From positions 1 through 64,000 of the forward strand of contig JAWKSY010000018.1 in the NCBI GenBank assembly GCA_041402125.1: a DNA stretch of 64,000 nt, given 5' to 3'. The stretch is from JAWKSY01 sp041402125. Lineage in GTDB: Bacteria; Planctomycetota; GCA-002687715; DRQF01. Below are positions 40,300 to 49,827 of the stretch, piece by piece; position 1 is the first letter of the stretch; each line of letters starts with the position of its first letter. Below the pieces are notes generated by a model, which made no database searches, had not been told where the DNA came from, and saw nothing but the letters and a program-made list of their open reading frames with translations. A program made the translations under genes and the position numbers.

Positions 40300-42474
40300 A
40301 TGCCCCGCCACCCCCGACGGATCCTGCGTGACGCCGCCCTGGCCCTCTTGATCCTGATCGCGACCGGACTCGGGCAGGGAATCAACTGGATCGGTCCAAG
40401 GGGCGCGATCCGCCCCGAGGTCGATCCGGGCCGGATCGCGGTGGAGCTCGCCGCGGATCGGGTGGAGCCCGAACCGACGGATCTCGGCAACTGGCGACCG
40501 CACGGTCTCGCGGGCTGGCGCTTCCTCGAGCTCGCGACGCCGACGACCGATCCCGAGGACCGCCGCGAACTCGTGCGCGGCCTCGCGGCGCGCGCCGATC
40601 TCCGCTTCGCGGCCCCGGTCTTCCGCAACGACTCCGGGGAGTACGCGCACCTCACGCGTCACGTCCTGGCCGGTTTCGCCTCGGACGCGGGCCGGGATCC
40701 GGCGGGCTTCACTCTCGATGTACGGGCGCGCGATCTCGGCCCCCGCGTCCGTCGTCTCGCCGCCGACGCCCCGGATGCCTACGCGCTCGCCGAGGCCCTG
40801 CGCGTCGCGACGGCGCGCGACGCGGAGCTCCTCTGGATCGAGCCGGATCTCGTCCAGGGAATCCGGCTCGACTACCTGCCGAACGATCCGGGCCTCCCCT
40901 TCCAGTGGTACGTCGATCACACCGGCTTTCCCGGCGCGACCTTCGACCTCGACCTCGATCTCGCCTGGGACACCACGTTCGGCGACGCGCGCGTGAAGGT
41001 GATGGTCCTCGACACGGGAGTGGAGGTCCCGCATCCGGATCTCCTCGTGAGCGGCGGCGCGGACTTCACCGACATGCCCACGGCCGCGATGGACGGCCGC
41101 ATCGGCGACGCCGCCTTCGACCTGCACGGCACCCAGGTGGCCTCCGTGCTGTCGGCCTTTCCCGGCAACGGGATCGGCATCGCCGGCATGGTCCCGGCGT
41201 GTTCGCTCGTGAGCGCCCGGATCTTCCGGCCCGACCCCACGATCATGAACCTCACGATGTCGAGCTGGGTGGCGGCCGCGATCACCTGGGGCGCGAACGA
41301 GGGCGTCCGGGTCAGCAACATGTCGTTCCATCTGTTCTCGCCGAGCTCGGCCGTGAGCTCCGCCCTCGCCGCGGCCCGGGCGGCGGGCATGATCCACTTC
41401 GCGGCCGCGGGGAACTCCGCGGTCTCGACGGTGAACTTCCCCGCCTCCGACGTCTCGGTGAACGGCGTCTCCGCCCTCAATCCGCTCGGCCAGCTCGCGA
41501 ACTTCTCGAGCTGGGGGCCGGGGGTGGACTTCTGCGCCCCGGGCGAGCTGATCGCGGTGCTGACCGTCGGCTGGCAGCCGGGCGCCACGATCCCCGCCGC
41601 GGCCGGAACCTCCTTCGCGAGCCCGATCGCGGCGGGCACCGCCGCGATGGTCCTGGCGCGGGCGCCCTGGCTCTCGCCGGCGCAGGTCGAGGACATCCTG
41701 GCGGATTCGGCCACCGACATCGGCGCTCCGGGATTCGACAACCTCTTCGGGCACGGCATCGTGAAGCCCGCCGCGGCCCTCGCCGTCCTCGCGGCCGATC
41801 CCGTCGTGACCTCCGGAGGCCGGCAGGTGGGCCGGACGAACGCCCTCTTCCGCGAGCCCGTCGTCGTCCGTCTCCTCGACGCCAATGGCTCGCCCCGCGC
41901 CGGCGTCGCCCTGACGCTCACCGCGGAGAACGGGATCGTCGCGCCGGGCGCGACGACGGATGCCCTCGGCCAGGCCGTGATCGACGTCGTCGCCGGCGCT
42001 CCCGGCCCCGTCGTGCTGCACGTGCTCGAGGGCGCTCTCGAACATGCGCGGGTGCCACTCTTCGCGCGAGGCCTGGCGATCACCGTCCAGCCCGGCCCGA
42101 ACTCCGACGACGTCGAGGTCGACTTCGTCAACGTCTCGGCGCACCCCTTCCCGGTGCCCTGCCTCTTCGCCGCCGCGCCGCCGGCCGCGCCGGTGTTCCT
42201 CACCCCGATCGGCCCGCTCGGCATCGATCCCCTCACCGCCGGATCCGGAACCATCGTGATCGAGGATCCGGAAGGGCTCGTCGCCGGCGAGCTCCTCGGC
42301 GGCTACGGTCGTCCCTCGCACCGCAACGTCTACGGGCTCCCGCACCCCAATCCGCTCGCGGGGACGACCTTCCGCTTCCAGGCCGTGTGGCGCGACCCCT
42401 CCACGCCGAGCTCGGTGCGATTCGAGATCCCTACCGACCTCGGCCTCTCGAATCTCGTCACCGTGACCTTCTGA
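40300..42474 (+). CDS. secreted S8-family serine protease (subtilase)
   Basis: A GAGGAGGAG precedes ATG 40300. The 724-residue protein has a signal peptide (ALALLILIATGLGQG), a propeptide to about residue 190, and the subtilisin catalytic triad: Asp238 in VMVLDTGVEVPHPDL, His276 in DLHGTQVASVLSAF, Ser438 in GTSFASPIAAGTAAM. AAAGNSAVSTVNFPASD carries the oxyanion Asn. After residue 500 comes an Ig-like domain (GSPRAGVALTLTAENGIVA) and a further beta-rich C-terminal module. It would degrade extracellular protein. The catalytic residues are all present, so the enzyme should be active. Confidence 0.93.
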   Translation: MPRHPRRILRDAALALLILIATGLGQGINWIGPRGAIRPEVDPGRIAVELAADRVEPEPTDLGNWRPHGLAGWRFLELATPTTDPEDRRELVRGLAARADLRFAAPVFRNDSGEYAHLTRHVLAGFASDAGRDPAGFTLDVRARDLGPRVRRLAADAPDAYALAEALRVATARDAELLWIEPDLVQGIRLDYLPNDPGLPFQWYVDHTGFPGATFDLDLDLAWDTTFGDARVKVMVLDTGVEVPHPDLLVSGGADFTDMPTAAMDGRIGDAAFDLHGTQVASVLSAFPGNGIGIAGMVPACSLVSARIFRPDPTIMNLTMSSWVAAAITWGANEGVRVSNMSFHLFSPSSAVSSALAAARAAGMIHFAAAGNSAVSTVNFPASDVSVNGVSALNPLGQLANFSSWGPGVDFCAPGELIAVLTVGWQPGATIPAAAGTSFASPIAAGTAAMVLARAPWLSPAQVEDILADSATDIGAPGFDNLFGHGIVKPAAALAVLAADPVVTSGGRQVGRTNALFREPVVVRLLDANGSPRAGVALTLTAENGIVAPGATTDALGQAVIDVVAGAPGPVVLHVLEGALEHARVPLFARGLAITVQPGPNSDDVEVDFVNVSAHPFPVPCLFAAAPPAAPVFLTPIGPLGIDPLTAGSGTIVIEDPEGLVAGELLGGYGRPSHRNVYGLPHPNPLAGTTFRFQAVWRDPSTPSSVRFEIPTDLGLSNLVTVTF

Positions 42475-42504
42475 AGACCGCGGCCGGCCTTCGCAACCGA
42501 CGAC

Positions 42505-42533
42505 CTGAAAACGACTTGAAGAACGGTTAGGAT
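42505..42533 (+). promoter_or_regulatory. candidate sigma-70 promoter of the SPFH gene pair
   Basis: CTGAAA (42505-42510) and TAGGAT (42528-42533) are separated by 17 bp and each match the sigma-70 consensus at four of six positions. The stretch is AT-rich compared with its surroundings and lies 95 bp upstream of the ATG at 42628. Confidence 0.4.
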
Positions 42534-42627
42534 CGCGGCGTCCGGCCGGACGGGGGATATCCCCGCCGCGCCGCGAAGCAGGGTCGCGCCGCCGCCGGGC
42601 GCGCCCCGTGTTCTCGGAGAGCCGTCC

Positions 42628-43764
42628 ATGGTCCAGAATCCCCCGCCCTACCACCCCCGAGGTTCGCGACGACAGATCCAGCCGCGCCAGGTCGCCTTCG
42701 TGGTCGCCGTTCTGTTCGTCGTCATCTTCCTCTTCGTCGGCATCGGCACCTCCTACGACTGGGTCGAGCCCGGCGAGGTGGCGGTGATCAAGAACAACCT
42801 GTTCCAGTCCGACCCCGAGGTGCAGACGCAGACGGGCCTCATCATCCACCTGCCCTTCGGCCTGACCGACGTCTACAAGCTCGACACGCGGGAGCAGGTC
42901 TTCACGATGTCGAAGGACCCGGCATCCGGCGATCGGCGCCGGCCGGACAACGTCCGCATCAAGGTGGCCGACGGCTCCAACATCGAGGCCGACGTGAAGG
43001 TCAACTACCGGATCAAGCCGGAGAAGGCCGACCTCATCGTCACGCGGATCGGACCCGGCGACAGCTTCAAGAACAAGATGCTCCGCAGCTACACCCGGGC
43101 CGTCATCCGCGAGGCCTACGGCACGCTGACCCTCGAGACGGTCTCCGACCCCACGACGCGCTCGAGCCAGAATCAGGTGGTGCGCCGCACCCTGAACGAG
43201 GCGCTCGAGCACTTCGGGCTCGAGGTGACGCTCGTCAACACGACGAACTTCGTCTTCAACCCCGAGTACAGCCGCCTCGTCAAGGAGAAGAAGGCCACCG
43301 CGCAGGACTTCCTGAACCAGTCGGCCGCCCAGGAGCAGGCCCGCAAGGAGCAGGAGACCAAGGTCGCCGCGGCGACGCGCGAGAAGAACACCGCCCTCAT
43401 CACCGCGGGTGGCAAGGCCAAGAAGCGCATCGTCGAGGCCGAGAACCGGGCCAAGCAGCTCGTCGTCCGCGCCGAGGGCGAGGCCTACGCCAAGCGCAAG
43501 GACGGCGACCGGAGCTTCGAGGTCGCCACGGCCGAGGCCGCCGCCGTCGAGGCGGAGGGTCTGAACACCGCGGCCGGCATCGAGCGCCTGGCCGAGGCCT
43601 ACCGCCGCGGCGGGCTCGGCCTCGTGAAGGAGGCCATCGCGAGGAAGCTCGTCGGGACGCGCATCAACGGCCGGCCCTACAGTCTGAGCGAGGAGATCAA
43701 GCGGATGCGGGTCGAGCGACCCGAGGACGCTCCGGTCATCGAACGCGGCACGGAAGGCAACTGA
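42628..43764 (+). CDS. SPFH/prohibitin-family membrane protein
   Basis: The 378-residue protein has one N-terminal membrane helix (VAFVVAVLFVVIFLFVGIG), then an SPFH domain (VEPGEVAVIKNNLFQ, QTQTGLIIHLPFGLTDVYKL, DGSNIEADVKVNYRI) and an Ala/Glu/Lys-rich coiled coil (AAQEQARKEQETKVAAATRE). SPFH proteins assemble into large rings at membranes and control proteases or membrane order. It is followed 14 bp later by a second SPFH gene, like hflK/hflC pairs, but the sequences do not allow a firm HflK/C assignment. Confidence 0.88.
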   Translation: MVQNPPPYHPRGSRRQIQPRQVAFVVAVLFVVIFLFVGIGTSYDWVEPGEVAVIKNNLFQSDPEVQTQTGLIIHLPFGLTDVYKLDTREQVFTMSKDPASGDRRRPDNVRIKVADGSNIEADVKVNYRIKPEKADLIVTRIGPGDSFKNKMLRSYTRAVIREAYGTLTLETVSDPTTRSSQNQVVRRTLNEALEHFGLEVTLVNTTNFVFNPEYSRLVKEKKATAQDFLNQSAAQEQARKEQETKVAAATREKNTALITAGGKAKKRIVEAENRAKQLVVRAEGEAYAKRKDGDRSFEVATAEAAAVEAEGLNTAAGIERLAEAYRRGGLGLVKEAIARKLVGTRINGRPYSLSEEIKRMRVERPEDAPVIERGTEGN

Positions 43765-43778
43765 AGGAGGATCCCGAG

Positions 43779-44825
43779 ATGAAGAAGACTCCCATCATCA
43801 TCGTCCTCGCCGTGATCAGCGTGATCATCCTCCTCAGCCGGATCGAGAAGGTCCCGCTGGACAAGATTGGCGTGAAGGTCAACCTGAGCGGCGGCACCGT
43901 GCAGGAGGATCTCGAGCCCGGCTACTACTTCGTGGCCCCCGGCCAGCGCCTCTACCACTACGACCCCACGGTCCAGACCTTCTCCATGGGCGGCGCCGAC
44001 GGCGCTCAGGCCTCGCTCGAGCTCACGGGCAAGGACCAGTACAAGACGCGCTTCGACGTGACGACCGTCTTCCGCATCCAGGACGGCAAGGCCCACCGCT
44101 TCGCCGACGCGATCGGACCGCTCAAGGCGAAGATGAACGACGTGGTCGAGACGAAGGCGGAGCGGGCCCTCTGGGACGCGCTCGGCCGCCTCGACACGCA
44201 GGACTTCTACAACGTCGAGAAGCGCGAGAAGGCCCGCGCGCTCGCGAAGGAGCAGCTCGGCCGGGACCTCGCGGAGGTCCACATCGAGCTGATCGACATC
44301 CTCTTCCGCGACATCAACTACGACGCGAACCTCGAGACGATCCTCGTCCAGAAGCAGCTCTTCGACCAGCGCAAGGCCCTCAACATCGAGAAGGCCAAGC
44401 TCGAGGCGGAGCTCGAGAAGACGCAGTCGATCGAGCGCGAGACGGAAGCCCGGGTCAAGGTCATCGAGGAGGAGCAGACCCAGGAGATCGCCAACATCGA
44501 GGCCAACACCGACGCGCGCATCAACGAGATCGAGGCCGACGCGGAGCTCCAGGCCCAGGGCAACATCGCCCAGGCCGAGAAGTACCGCCGGACCAAGATC
44601 TCCGAGGGCGAGCTCGCGCGGACCCAGGCGAAGGCGAAGGGCGAAAAGGCCATCAACGAGGCCTACCTCGGCAATGGCGGCCAGGCCTACATCGCGAAGC
44701 AGATGGTCGACGCGATCTCCTTCGGCGAGATCGAGGTCAACACGAACCAGATGAACCCCTTCGACGTCTCCCAGCTCCTGGCGATGCTGGGACTGGACGA
44801 GAAGTCCGCGACCGAAGGCGAGTAG
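43779..44825 (+). CDS. SPFH/prohibitin-family membrane protein
   Basis: AAGGAGG precedes ATG 43779 by about 8 nt. The 348-residue protein has an N-terminal anchor (IIIVLAVISVIILLS), an SPFH domain (DKIGVKVNLSGGTVQEDLEP, PGYYFVAPGQRLYHYDPTV, GKDQYKTRFDVTTVFRI) and a long coiled coil (RETEARVKVIEEEQTQEIAN). It is the second member of a pair with the preceding gene and would form a mixed ring. No protease partner (FtsH) is visible here. Confidence 0.88.
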   Translation: MKKTPIIIVLAVISVIILLSRIEKVPLDKIGVKVNLSGGTVQEDLEPGYYFVAPGQRLYHYDPTVQTFSMGGADGAQASLELTGKDQYKTRFDVTTVFRIQDGKAHRFADAIGPLKAKMNDVVETKAERALWDALGRLDTQDFYNVEKREKARALAKEQLGRDLAEVHIELIDILFRDINYDANLETILVQKQLFDQRKALNIEKAKLEAELEKTQSIERETEARVKVIEEEQTQEIANIEANTDARINEIEADAELQAQGNIAQAEKYRRTKISEGELARTQAKAKGEKAINEAYLGNGGQAYIAKQMVDAISFGEIEVNTNQMNPFDVSQLLAMLGLDEKSATEGE

Positions 44826-44941
44826 CGGACCGCAATCCCGTGTCTTTCGGATGATCGCCCTGGCGCCGGCCGGCGTCGCGCGCGATCCTCCGGGGCGCGG
44901 ATCGCGGGAGCGACGCGCGGGGGCGTTCAGCGAGGAGTCCG

Positions 44942-47476
44942 GTGGCGGCGGATCGAGACGACGAGCACGACGATCGTCCGGGCGAGGAGCTCGCGAACTC
45001 CTTCTTCCTGGACGGTCTCTCCGTCGCCCCCGGCGCCGCCCCGGGCCGGGCCCCGGTCCCGCTCCCCGCGGACACCCCGACCCACCGCTTCATCCGCGAG
45101 ATCGGACGGGGCGGAATGGGCGTGGTCTTCGAGGCCGAGGACCTCGAGGCCCGGCGCCGCGTGGCGGTGAAGCTCGTCCACCCGGGAATGGCCCTCTCCC
45201 CCGAGATGCGACTGCGCTTCCAGCGCGAGGCGCGCGCCGCGGCCGGCATCCACCACGACCGCGTCGTCTTCGTCTACGGCGCCCACGAGATCGCCGGCGT
45301 GCCCGCCATCTCGATGGAGCTCATGAGCGGCGAGACGCTCGCGGATCGCATCGCGGACGGCCAACCCGTCGAGCCGATCGCCGCCCTCGCCTGGATCGAG
45401 GACGTCCTCGCCGGCCTCGAGGTCGTGCACGAGCGCGGCCTCGTCCACCGCGACATCAAGCCGGCCAACGTCTTCCTCGACGACTCGGGCCGGGCGAAGC
45501 TCGGCGACTTCGGCCTCACGCGCCCCGAGTCCGCCGACCTCTCGCTGACGGCGAGCGGGATCTTCGTCGGCTCGCCGCTCTTCTGCTCACCCGAGCAGGC
45601 GCGCGGCCGCGAGCTCGACGCGCGCAGCGACATCTACTCGGTCGGCGCGACGCTCTACGCGCTGCTCACGGGCAGCGCGCCCTTCCCGGCGAGCAACATC
45701 GGCGACCTCATCGCGCGCATCACCTCGGAGGAGCCGCGCCCGCCGCGCGAGGTCGCCCCGGGCATCCCGATCGGCCTCGACGAGATCGTCCTCCGCGCGA
45801 TGTCGAAGGACCCCGCGGCGCGCTTCCGGAGCGCCCGCGAGATGCGGATCGCGCTCTCGCCCTTCCAGCCCGGCGGCCAGTCGAACGCGGCCCTCGGCCT
45901 CCGGGTCGCGGCCTTCATGACCGACATCCTCCTGATCAGCTTCATGACCGGGGTCTCGGGAATCGTCGTCCGGCTCGCCGCGCCGGGACACCCCGCGAGC
46001 GATCTGATCCTCCGCTTCGGCGCCCCGGCCGTGTTCCTCTTCTACTTCGGACTCTTCGAGCGCTTCGGCGGCGCGACCCCGGGGAAGCTCGCCTTCGGAC
46101 TGCGCGTGGTCCGACCCGGCGGCGGCCGGCCGAGCGGAGGCGCCGCGTTCCTGCGCGCGGCCTTCTTCCTCATCGACGACGCCTTCGCGCTCGCCGTGCC
46201 GGCCCTCGCCGAGTTCGGATCGCTGAACGTGCTGCTTCTCTTCTCGACCGCCCGCCGACGGAACGGCTTCCGCGGCATCCACGAGTTCGCGAGCGGGACG
46301 CGAACGGTGGCCCTCCGCTCGCGCGTGCGGAAGCTCCTCGAGCAGGCGAGTACCTGGGACCCCCGTCGCGGCGAGGATCCGCGGCTCACCGCGGATCCCG
46401 CCGGGCACGAGATCATCGCGCACGTGACCGAGACCTCCGCCGGCGAGGTCGTCCTCGCCCTCGACCGTCGCCTCGACCGCAAGGTCTGGCTGGTCCCGAC
46501 CGCCGCGATCGCGGCGCGGGCGCCGGGCCGCGCCGACCTCCGCTGGCTCGGCCGGGTCGACCGCCTCGAGGTCTACGAGGATCCCGGCGGCGCCTCGCTC
46601 TCGGAGTACGCGGGCGCGCGCCGCGTCCTGGAGTGGCTCGCCCTCCGCGAGCTCATGCTGGGCCTCGTCGACCTCGTCGAGGAGTCGCCCGGCATCACCG
46701 CCGACCGCATCTGGATCGACCGGCGCGGGCGCGCGCGCTGTCTGCCCTTCACGCTCCGGGACGCGCCGCGGTCCGCGGGGGCCGACCCCGTCGAGGTCCT
46801 CGCCACCGCCGTCACCGCCCTCACCGGCGGCGCCCATCGCCAGTGGATCGACGATCTTCCCGAGGGCGGATCGAACTTCATCAAGCGCGCGCGCGGCGAC
46901 CGCCAGCGCTTCGACTCCGGCGCGGAGCTCAACGCGGCGCTGCTCGCGCTGGGCGAGCCCGGCGAGCGCCCGTCGCGCGTCCAGCGCTTCGCCCACGCCT
47001 TCTTCGGCTTCATCATCCTCGTGATCGCGATCGCGGTCGGCGTCCTGCTCGTGCTCTTCCGGTTGCGGGATCGCGACGAGATCCAGGTGGACGGAAGCGC
47101 CCTCGCCGGCTCGCTCGCCGCCTACGCCTTGCTCGTCGCGTTGCCGAACGCGGGGCTCGCGGCCTGGTTGCGCGGCGGGCCGCTCCTGAGCCTCCTCAAT
47201 CTCCGACTCTTCGACCGCGGCGGCGAGCGGGTGAGCGCGGCGCGGGCCGCAGTGCGCGCGCTGGTCGTGCACGCCCCCGGACTGGTCGCGGGCGGGATCA
47301 CGGCCCTGAGCGGCGAGGCCATCCCCTTCGTCGCGCCGCTCGCGATCCTCGTCATCTTCCTCGCCGCGCTCGCCGACTTCGTCTTCTCGATGATCGTGCC
47401 GGCCCGCTCCCTCGCCGACCTCGTGACCCGCACGCACCTCGTGCACGTCGAACCCGAGGATCAGACCGGGCGCTGA
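44942..47476 (+). CDS. Ser/Thr protein kinase with two RDD-like membrane domains
   Basis: GTG 44942 gives 844 residues. A complete Hanks-type kinase fills residues 50-310: Gly loop IGRGGMG (54-60), Lys77 in VAVKL, HRDIKPAN (169-176), DFG (189-191), SPEQARGRELDARSDIYS. An RDD-like membrane domain follows (GLRVAAFMTDILLIS ... GATPGKLAFGLRVV). Next, about residues 495-660 read like a kinase relic (RLDRKVWLVPTAA, RRVLEWLALRELMLGLVDL) lacking HRD and DFG. A second membrane domain with RDD-like NLRLFDRGGERVSAARAAVR closes the protein. The order kinase-RDD-pseudokinase-RDD suggests an internal duplication with loss of catalysis in the second copy. Targets are unknown. Confidence 0.85.
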   Translation: MAADRDDEHDDRPGEELANSFFLDGLSVAPGAAPGRAPVPLPADTPTHRFIREIGRGGMGVVFEAEDLEARRRVAVKLVHPGMALSPEMRLRFQREARAAAGIHHDRVVFVYGAHEIAGVPAISMELMSGETLADRIADGQPVEPIAALAWIEDVLAGLEVVHERGLVHRDIKPANVFLDDSGRAKLGDFGLTRPESADLSLTASGIFVGSPLFCSPEQARGRELDARSDIYSVGATLYALLTGSAPFPASNIGDLIARITSEEPRPPREVAPGIPIGLDEIVLRAMSKDPAARFRSAREMRIALSPFQPGGQSNAALGLRVAAFMTDILLISFMTGVSGIVVRLAAPGHPASDLILRFGAPAVFLFYFGLFERFGGATPGKLAFGLRVVRPGGGRPSGGAAFLRAAFFLIDDAFALAVPALAEFGSLNVLLLFSTARRRNGFRGIHEFASGTRTVALRSRVRKLLEQASTWDPRRGEDPRLTADPAGHEIIAHVTETSAGEVVLALDRRLDRKVWLVPTAAIAARAPGRADLRWLGRVDRLEVYEDPGGASLSEYAGARRVLEWLALRELMLGLVDLVEESPGITADRIWIDRRGRARCLPFTLRDAPRSAGADPVEVLATAVTALTGGAHRQWIDDLPEGGSNFIKRARGDRQRFDSGAELNAALLALGEPGERPSRVQRFAHAFFGFIILVIAIAVGVLLVLFRLRDRDEIQVDGSALAGSLAAYALLVALPNAGLAAWLRGGPLLSLLNLRLFDRGGERVSAARAAVRALVVHAPGLVAGGITALSGEAIPFVAPLAILVIFLAALADFVFSMIVPARSLADLVTRTHLVHVEPEDQTGR

Positions 47477-47490
47477 GGATGGAGACGGCC

Positions 47491-48309
47491 TCAGGCGCTG
47501 CGGCGCCGGGCCTGACGCGCGATCGCGAGCCCGAAGCCCACCGTCGCCACGGCGAGCAGGACGCCGAGGTCTCGCCCCGCCACGGAGGCGAGATCCTCCG
47601 TCGTCAGGATCCGCGCCGGACGGAGGTAGCCGAAGGGCGTGAGCCACCCGAGCCACTCCCCGTCGCGCCACATCCGCGCCGCGACGTCGAGGATGAAGAA
47701 GACGCCCATCGCGACGCCGTAGACGAGCGCCGCCTGCCCGCGGTCGCGGGCCTCGACGGAGATCCAGCTCGCGATCGCGCCGAGGGCCAGCGCCAGCGAG
47801 GCGACGAGAGCCGTGAGCACGAGATAGCGCTCGGGCGTGAGCGTCCCGGACTCGCCGGCCCACATCGCGCCGGACCAGGCCCCGATGAGCGAGGCGGCGC
47901 CGACGCCGAGGGCGACGAGGAACTCGTGGAGGACGAGGGTCCGCACGAGGGTGCCGCGCTCGAGCGGCGAGGCGAGCAGGAGATCCAGCGCACCGCGGCC
48001 GCGCTCGCCGGCGGGCAACGCCAGCGGGGCGAGCGCCGCCGCGAGGCCGAGGGCGAGCAGGCAGAGCGGATGCTGGAAGGGAAGGCTGAAGGCGCCTTCG
48101 GCGGAGAACAGATCCATCTGCCCCTGACCGAGGAAGCGCGTCGCGTACTTGAAGACCTTCAGCGCCTCGCGCTGCGGCGCGTAGGTCGGATAGAGGAAGC
48201 CGACGACGAGCCCGATGAGCACGGGCACGACGTAACAGAGCCCCGTCGCGAGACGGTGACGTCGGAAGAGGAAGCCCAGGAGCGGGCCGTCGATCGCGCG
48301 GCGGGCCAT
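47491..48309 (-). CDS. ABC-2 type transporter permease
   Basis: The 272-residue protein has six membrane helices and the ABC-2 layout: a first helix (LCYVVPVLIGLVVGFLY), an extracytoplasmic loop, then LPAGERGRGALDLLLASPLERGTLV, the cytoplasmic block that faces the ATPase (GE...GTLELLLASP in relatives). Its ATG overlaps the stop of the ATPase gene by one base. Together they form an exporter or a regulated lipid/drug pump of unknown substrate. It converges on the kinase gene. Confidence 0.85.
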   Translation of the reverse strand: MARRAIDGPLLGFLFRRHRLATGLCYVVPVLIGLVVGFLYPTYAPQREALKVFKYATRFLGQGQMDLFSAEGAFSLPFQHPLCLLALGLAAALAPLALPAGERGRGALDLLLASPLERGTLVRTLVLHEFLVALGVGAASLIGAWSGAMWAGESGTLTPERYLVLTALVASLALALGAIASWISVEARDRGQAALVYGVAMGVFFILDVAARMWRDGEWLGWLTPFGYLRPARILTTEDLASVAGRDLGVLLAVATVGFGLAIARQARRRSA

Positions 48310-49160
48310 CAGGCGCGGAACTCCTCGTCGCGGATCTCGCGACGGAAGATCTCCGCGAGATCGACCGGACGGACCTCGAGATCGGCGAGCGCCTCTCCTT
48401 CCGCCGCGAGCCGGGCGAGCAGGGGAGCGAGCTCGCCCTCGTGGAGGAACTGCTCCTCGCTGCCGTCACGGCGGCGGACGCGCACGCGCTTCGGAAGTCG
48501 TTCCCGGAGGCTCGCGACCTCCTCGGTGAGGTGGACGCGGCCGCCCTTCACGAGCCCGAGGCGATCGGCGCTGCGCTCGACCTCGGCGAGGACGTGGCTC
48601 GAGAAGAGGACCGTCCGCCCCTCGTCGGCCCGCACGCGGAGCAGCTCGAGAAGGCCTCGCGCACGAGGATCGAGCCCCGTCGTGGGCTCGTCGAGCACGA
48701 GGAGGTCGGGATCGTGCTGCATCGCGACGGTGATCCCGATCATCTGCCGCATGCCGGTCGAGTAGGTGCGGATCCGGCGGCGCAGGGCCTCGCGCGGGAA
48801 GCCGAGCGCGTCGAGCACCTCGTCGCGACGGCGCGGCGGACGCCGGTAGAGCCGGGCGAAGAAGTCGAGCGTCTCGGACCCGCGCAGCGAGGGGAAGAGC
48901 GCGAGGTCGCCGGGGAGGAAGCCGAGTCGCTCGCGAAGGCGCCCGCCGGCGCCGCGCACGGGCTCGCCCAGGACCTCGACGCGGCCGCGATCGGGCCGCA
49001 GCAGGTCGAGCAGGGCCCGGATCGTCGTCGTCTTCCCCGCGCCGTTGGGGCCGAGGAAACCGAAGACCTCGCCCGCGCGGACCTCGAGGTCGAGCCCGGA
49101 GACGGCGACGTGAGAACCGTAGCGGACCTCGAGTCCGCGCACCTCGATGGCGAGGGTCAC
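48309..49160 (-). CDS. ABC-2 type transporter ATP-binding protein
   Basis: The 283-residue ATPase begins at GTG 49160, 10 bp after the RegA-like gene. Walker A is GPNGAGKTTTIRALLDLL, the signature is YSTGMRQMIGITVAM, Walker B is LLVLDEPTTGLD and the switch His is in LFSSHVLAEVER. The C-terminal 70 residues form the accessory domain of the DrrA/CcmA-like group. The close spacing places it with the redox regulators regB and regA in one leftward operon. Confidence 0.9.
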   Translation of the reverse strand: MTLAIEVRGLEVRYGSHVAVSGLDLEVRAGEVFGFLGPNGAGKTTTIRALLDLLRPDRGRVEVLGEPVRGAGGRLRERLGFLPGDLALFPSLRGSETLDFFARLYRRPPRRRDEVLDALGFPREALRRRIRTYSTGMRQMIGITVAMQHDPDLLVLDEPTTGLDPRARGLLELLRVRADEGRTVLFSSHVLAEVERSADRLGLVKGGRVHLTEEVASLRERLPKRVRVRRRDGSEEQFLHEGELAPLLARLAAEGEALADLEVRPVDLAEIFRREIRDEEFRA

Positions 49161-49170
49161 GCCGGAGGCC

Positions 49171-49737
<567 letters not shown>

Positions 49738-49827
49738 CGCGACTCTCCACGGGGGCGTCGGACCATTGTGCGACCTGGGCGGCGCGGGGCAAGGTCGGGC
49801 CGGCGGTCGCGGGGAGGTCGCCCGCCG

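Noticed and set aside
40183..43212. 1009-codon open frame opposite the subtilase and SPFH genes
   Set aside because: It spans several real genes antisense, and its sequence is low-complexity Arg/Glu/Gly-rich.
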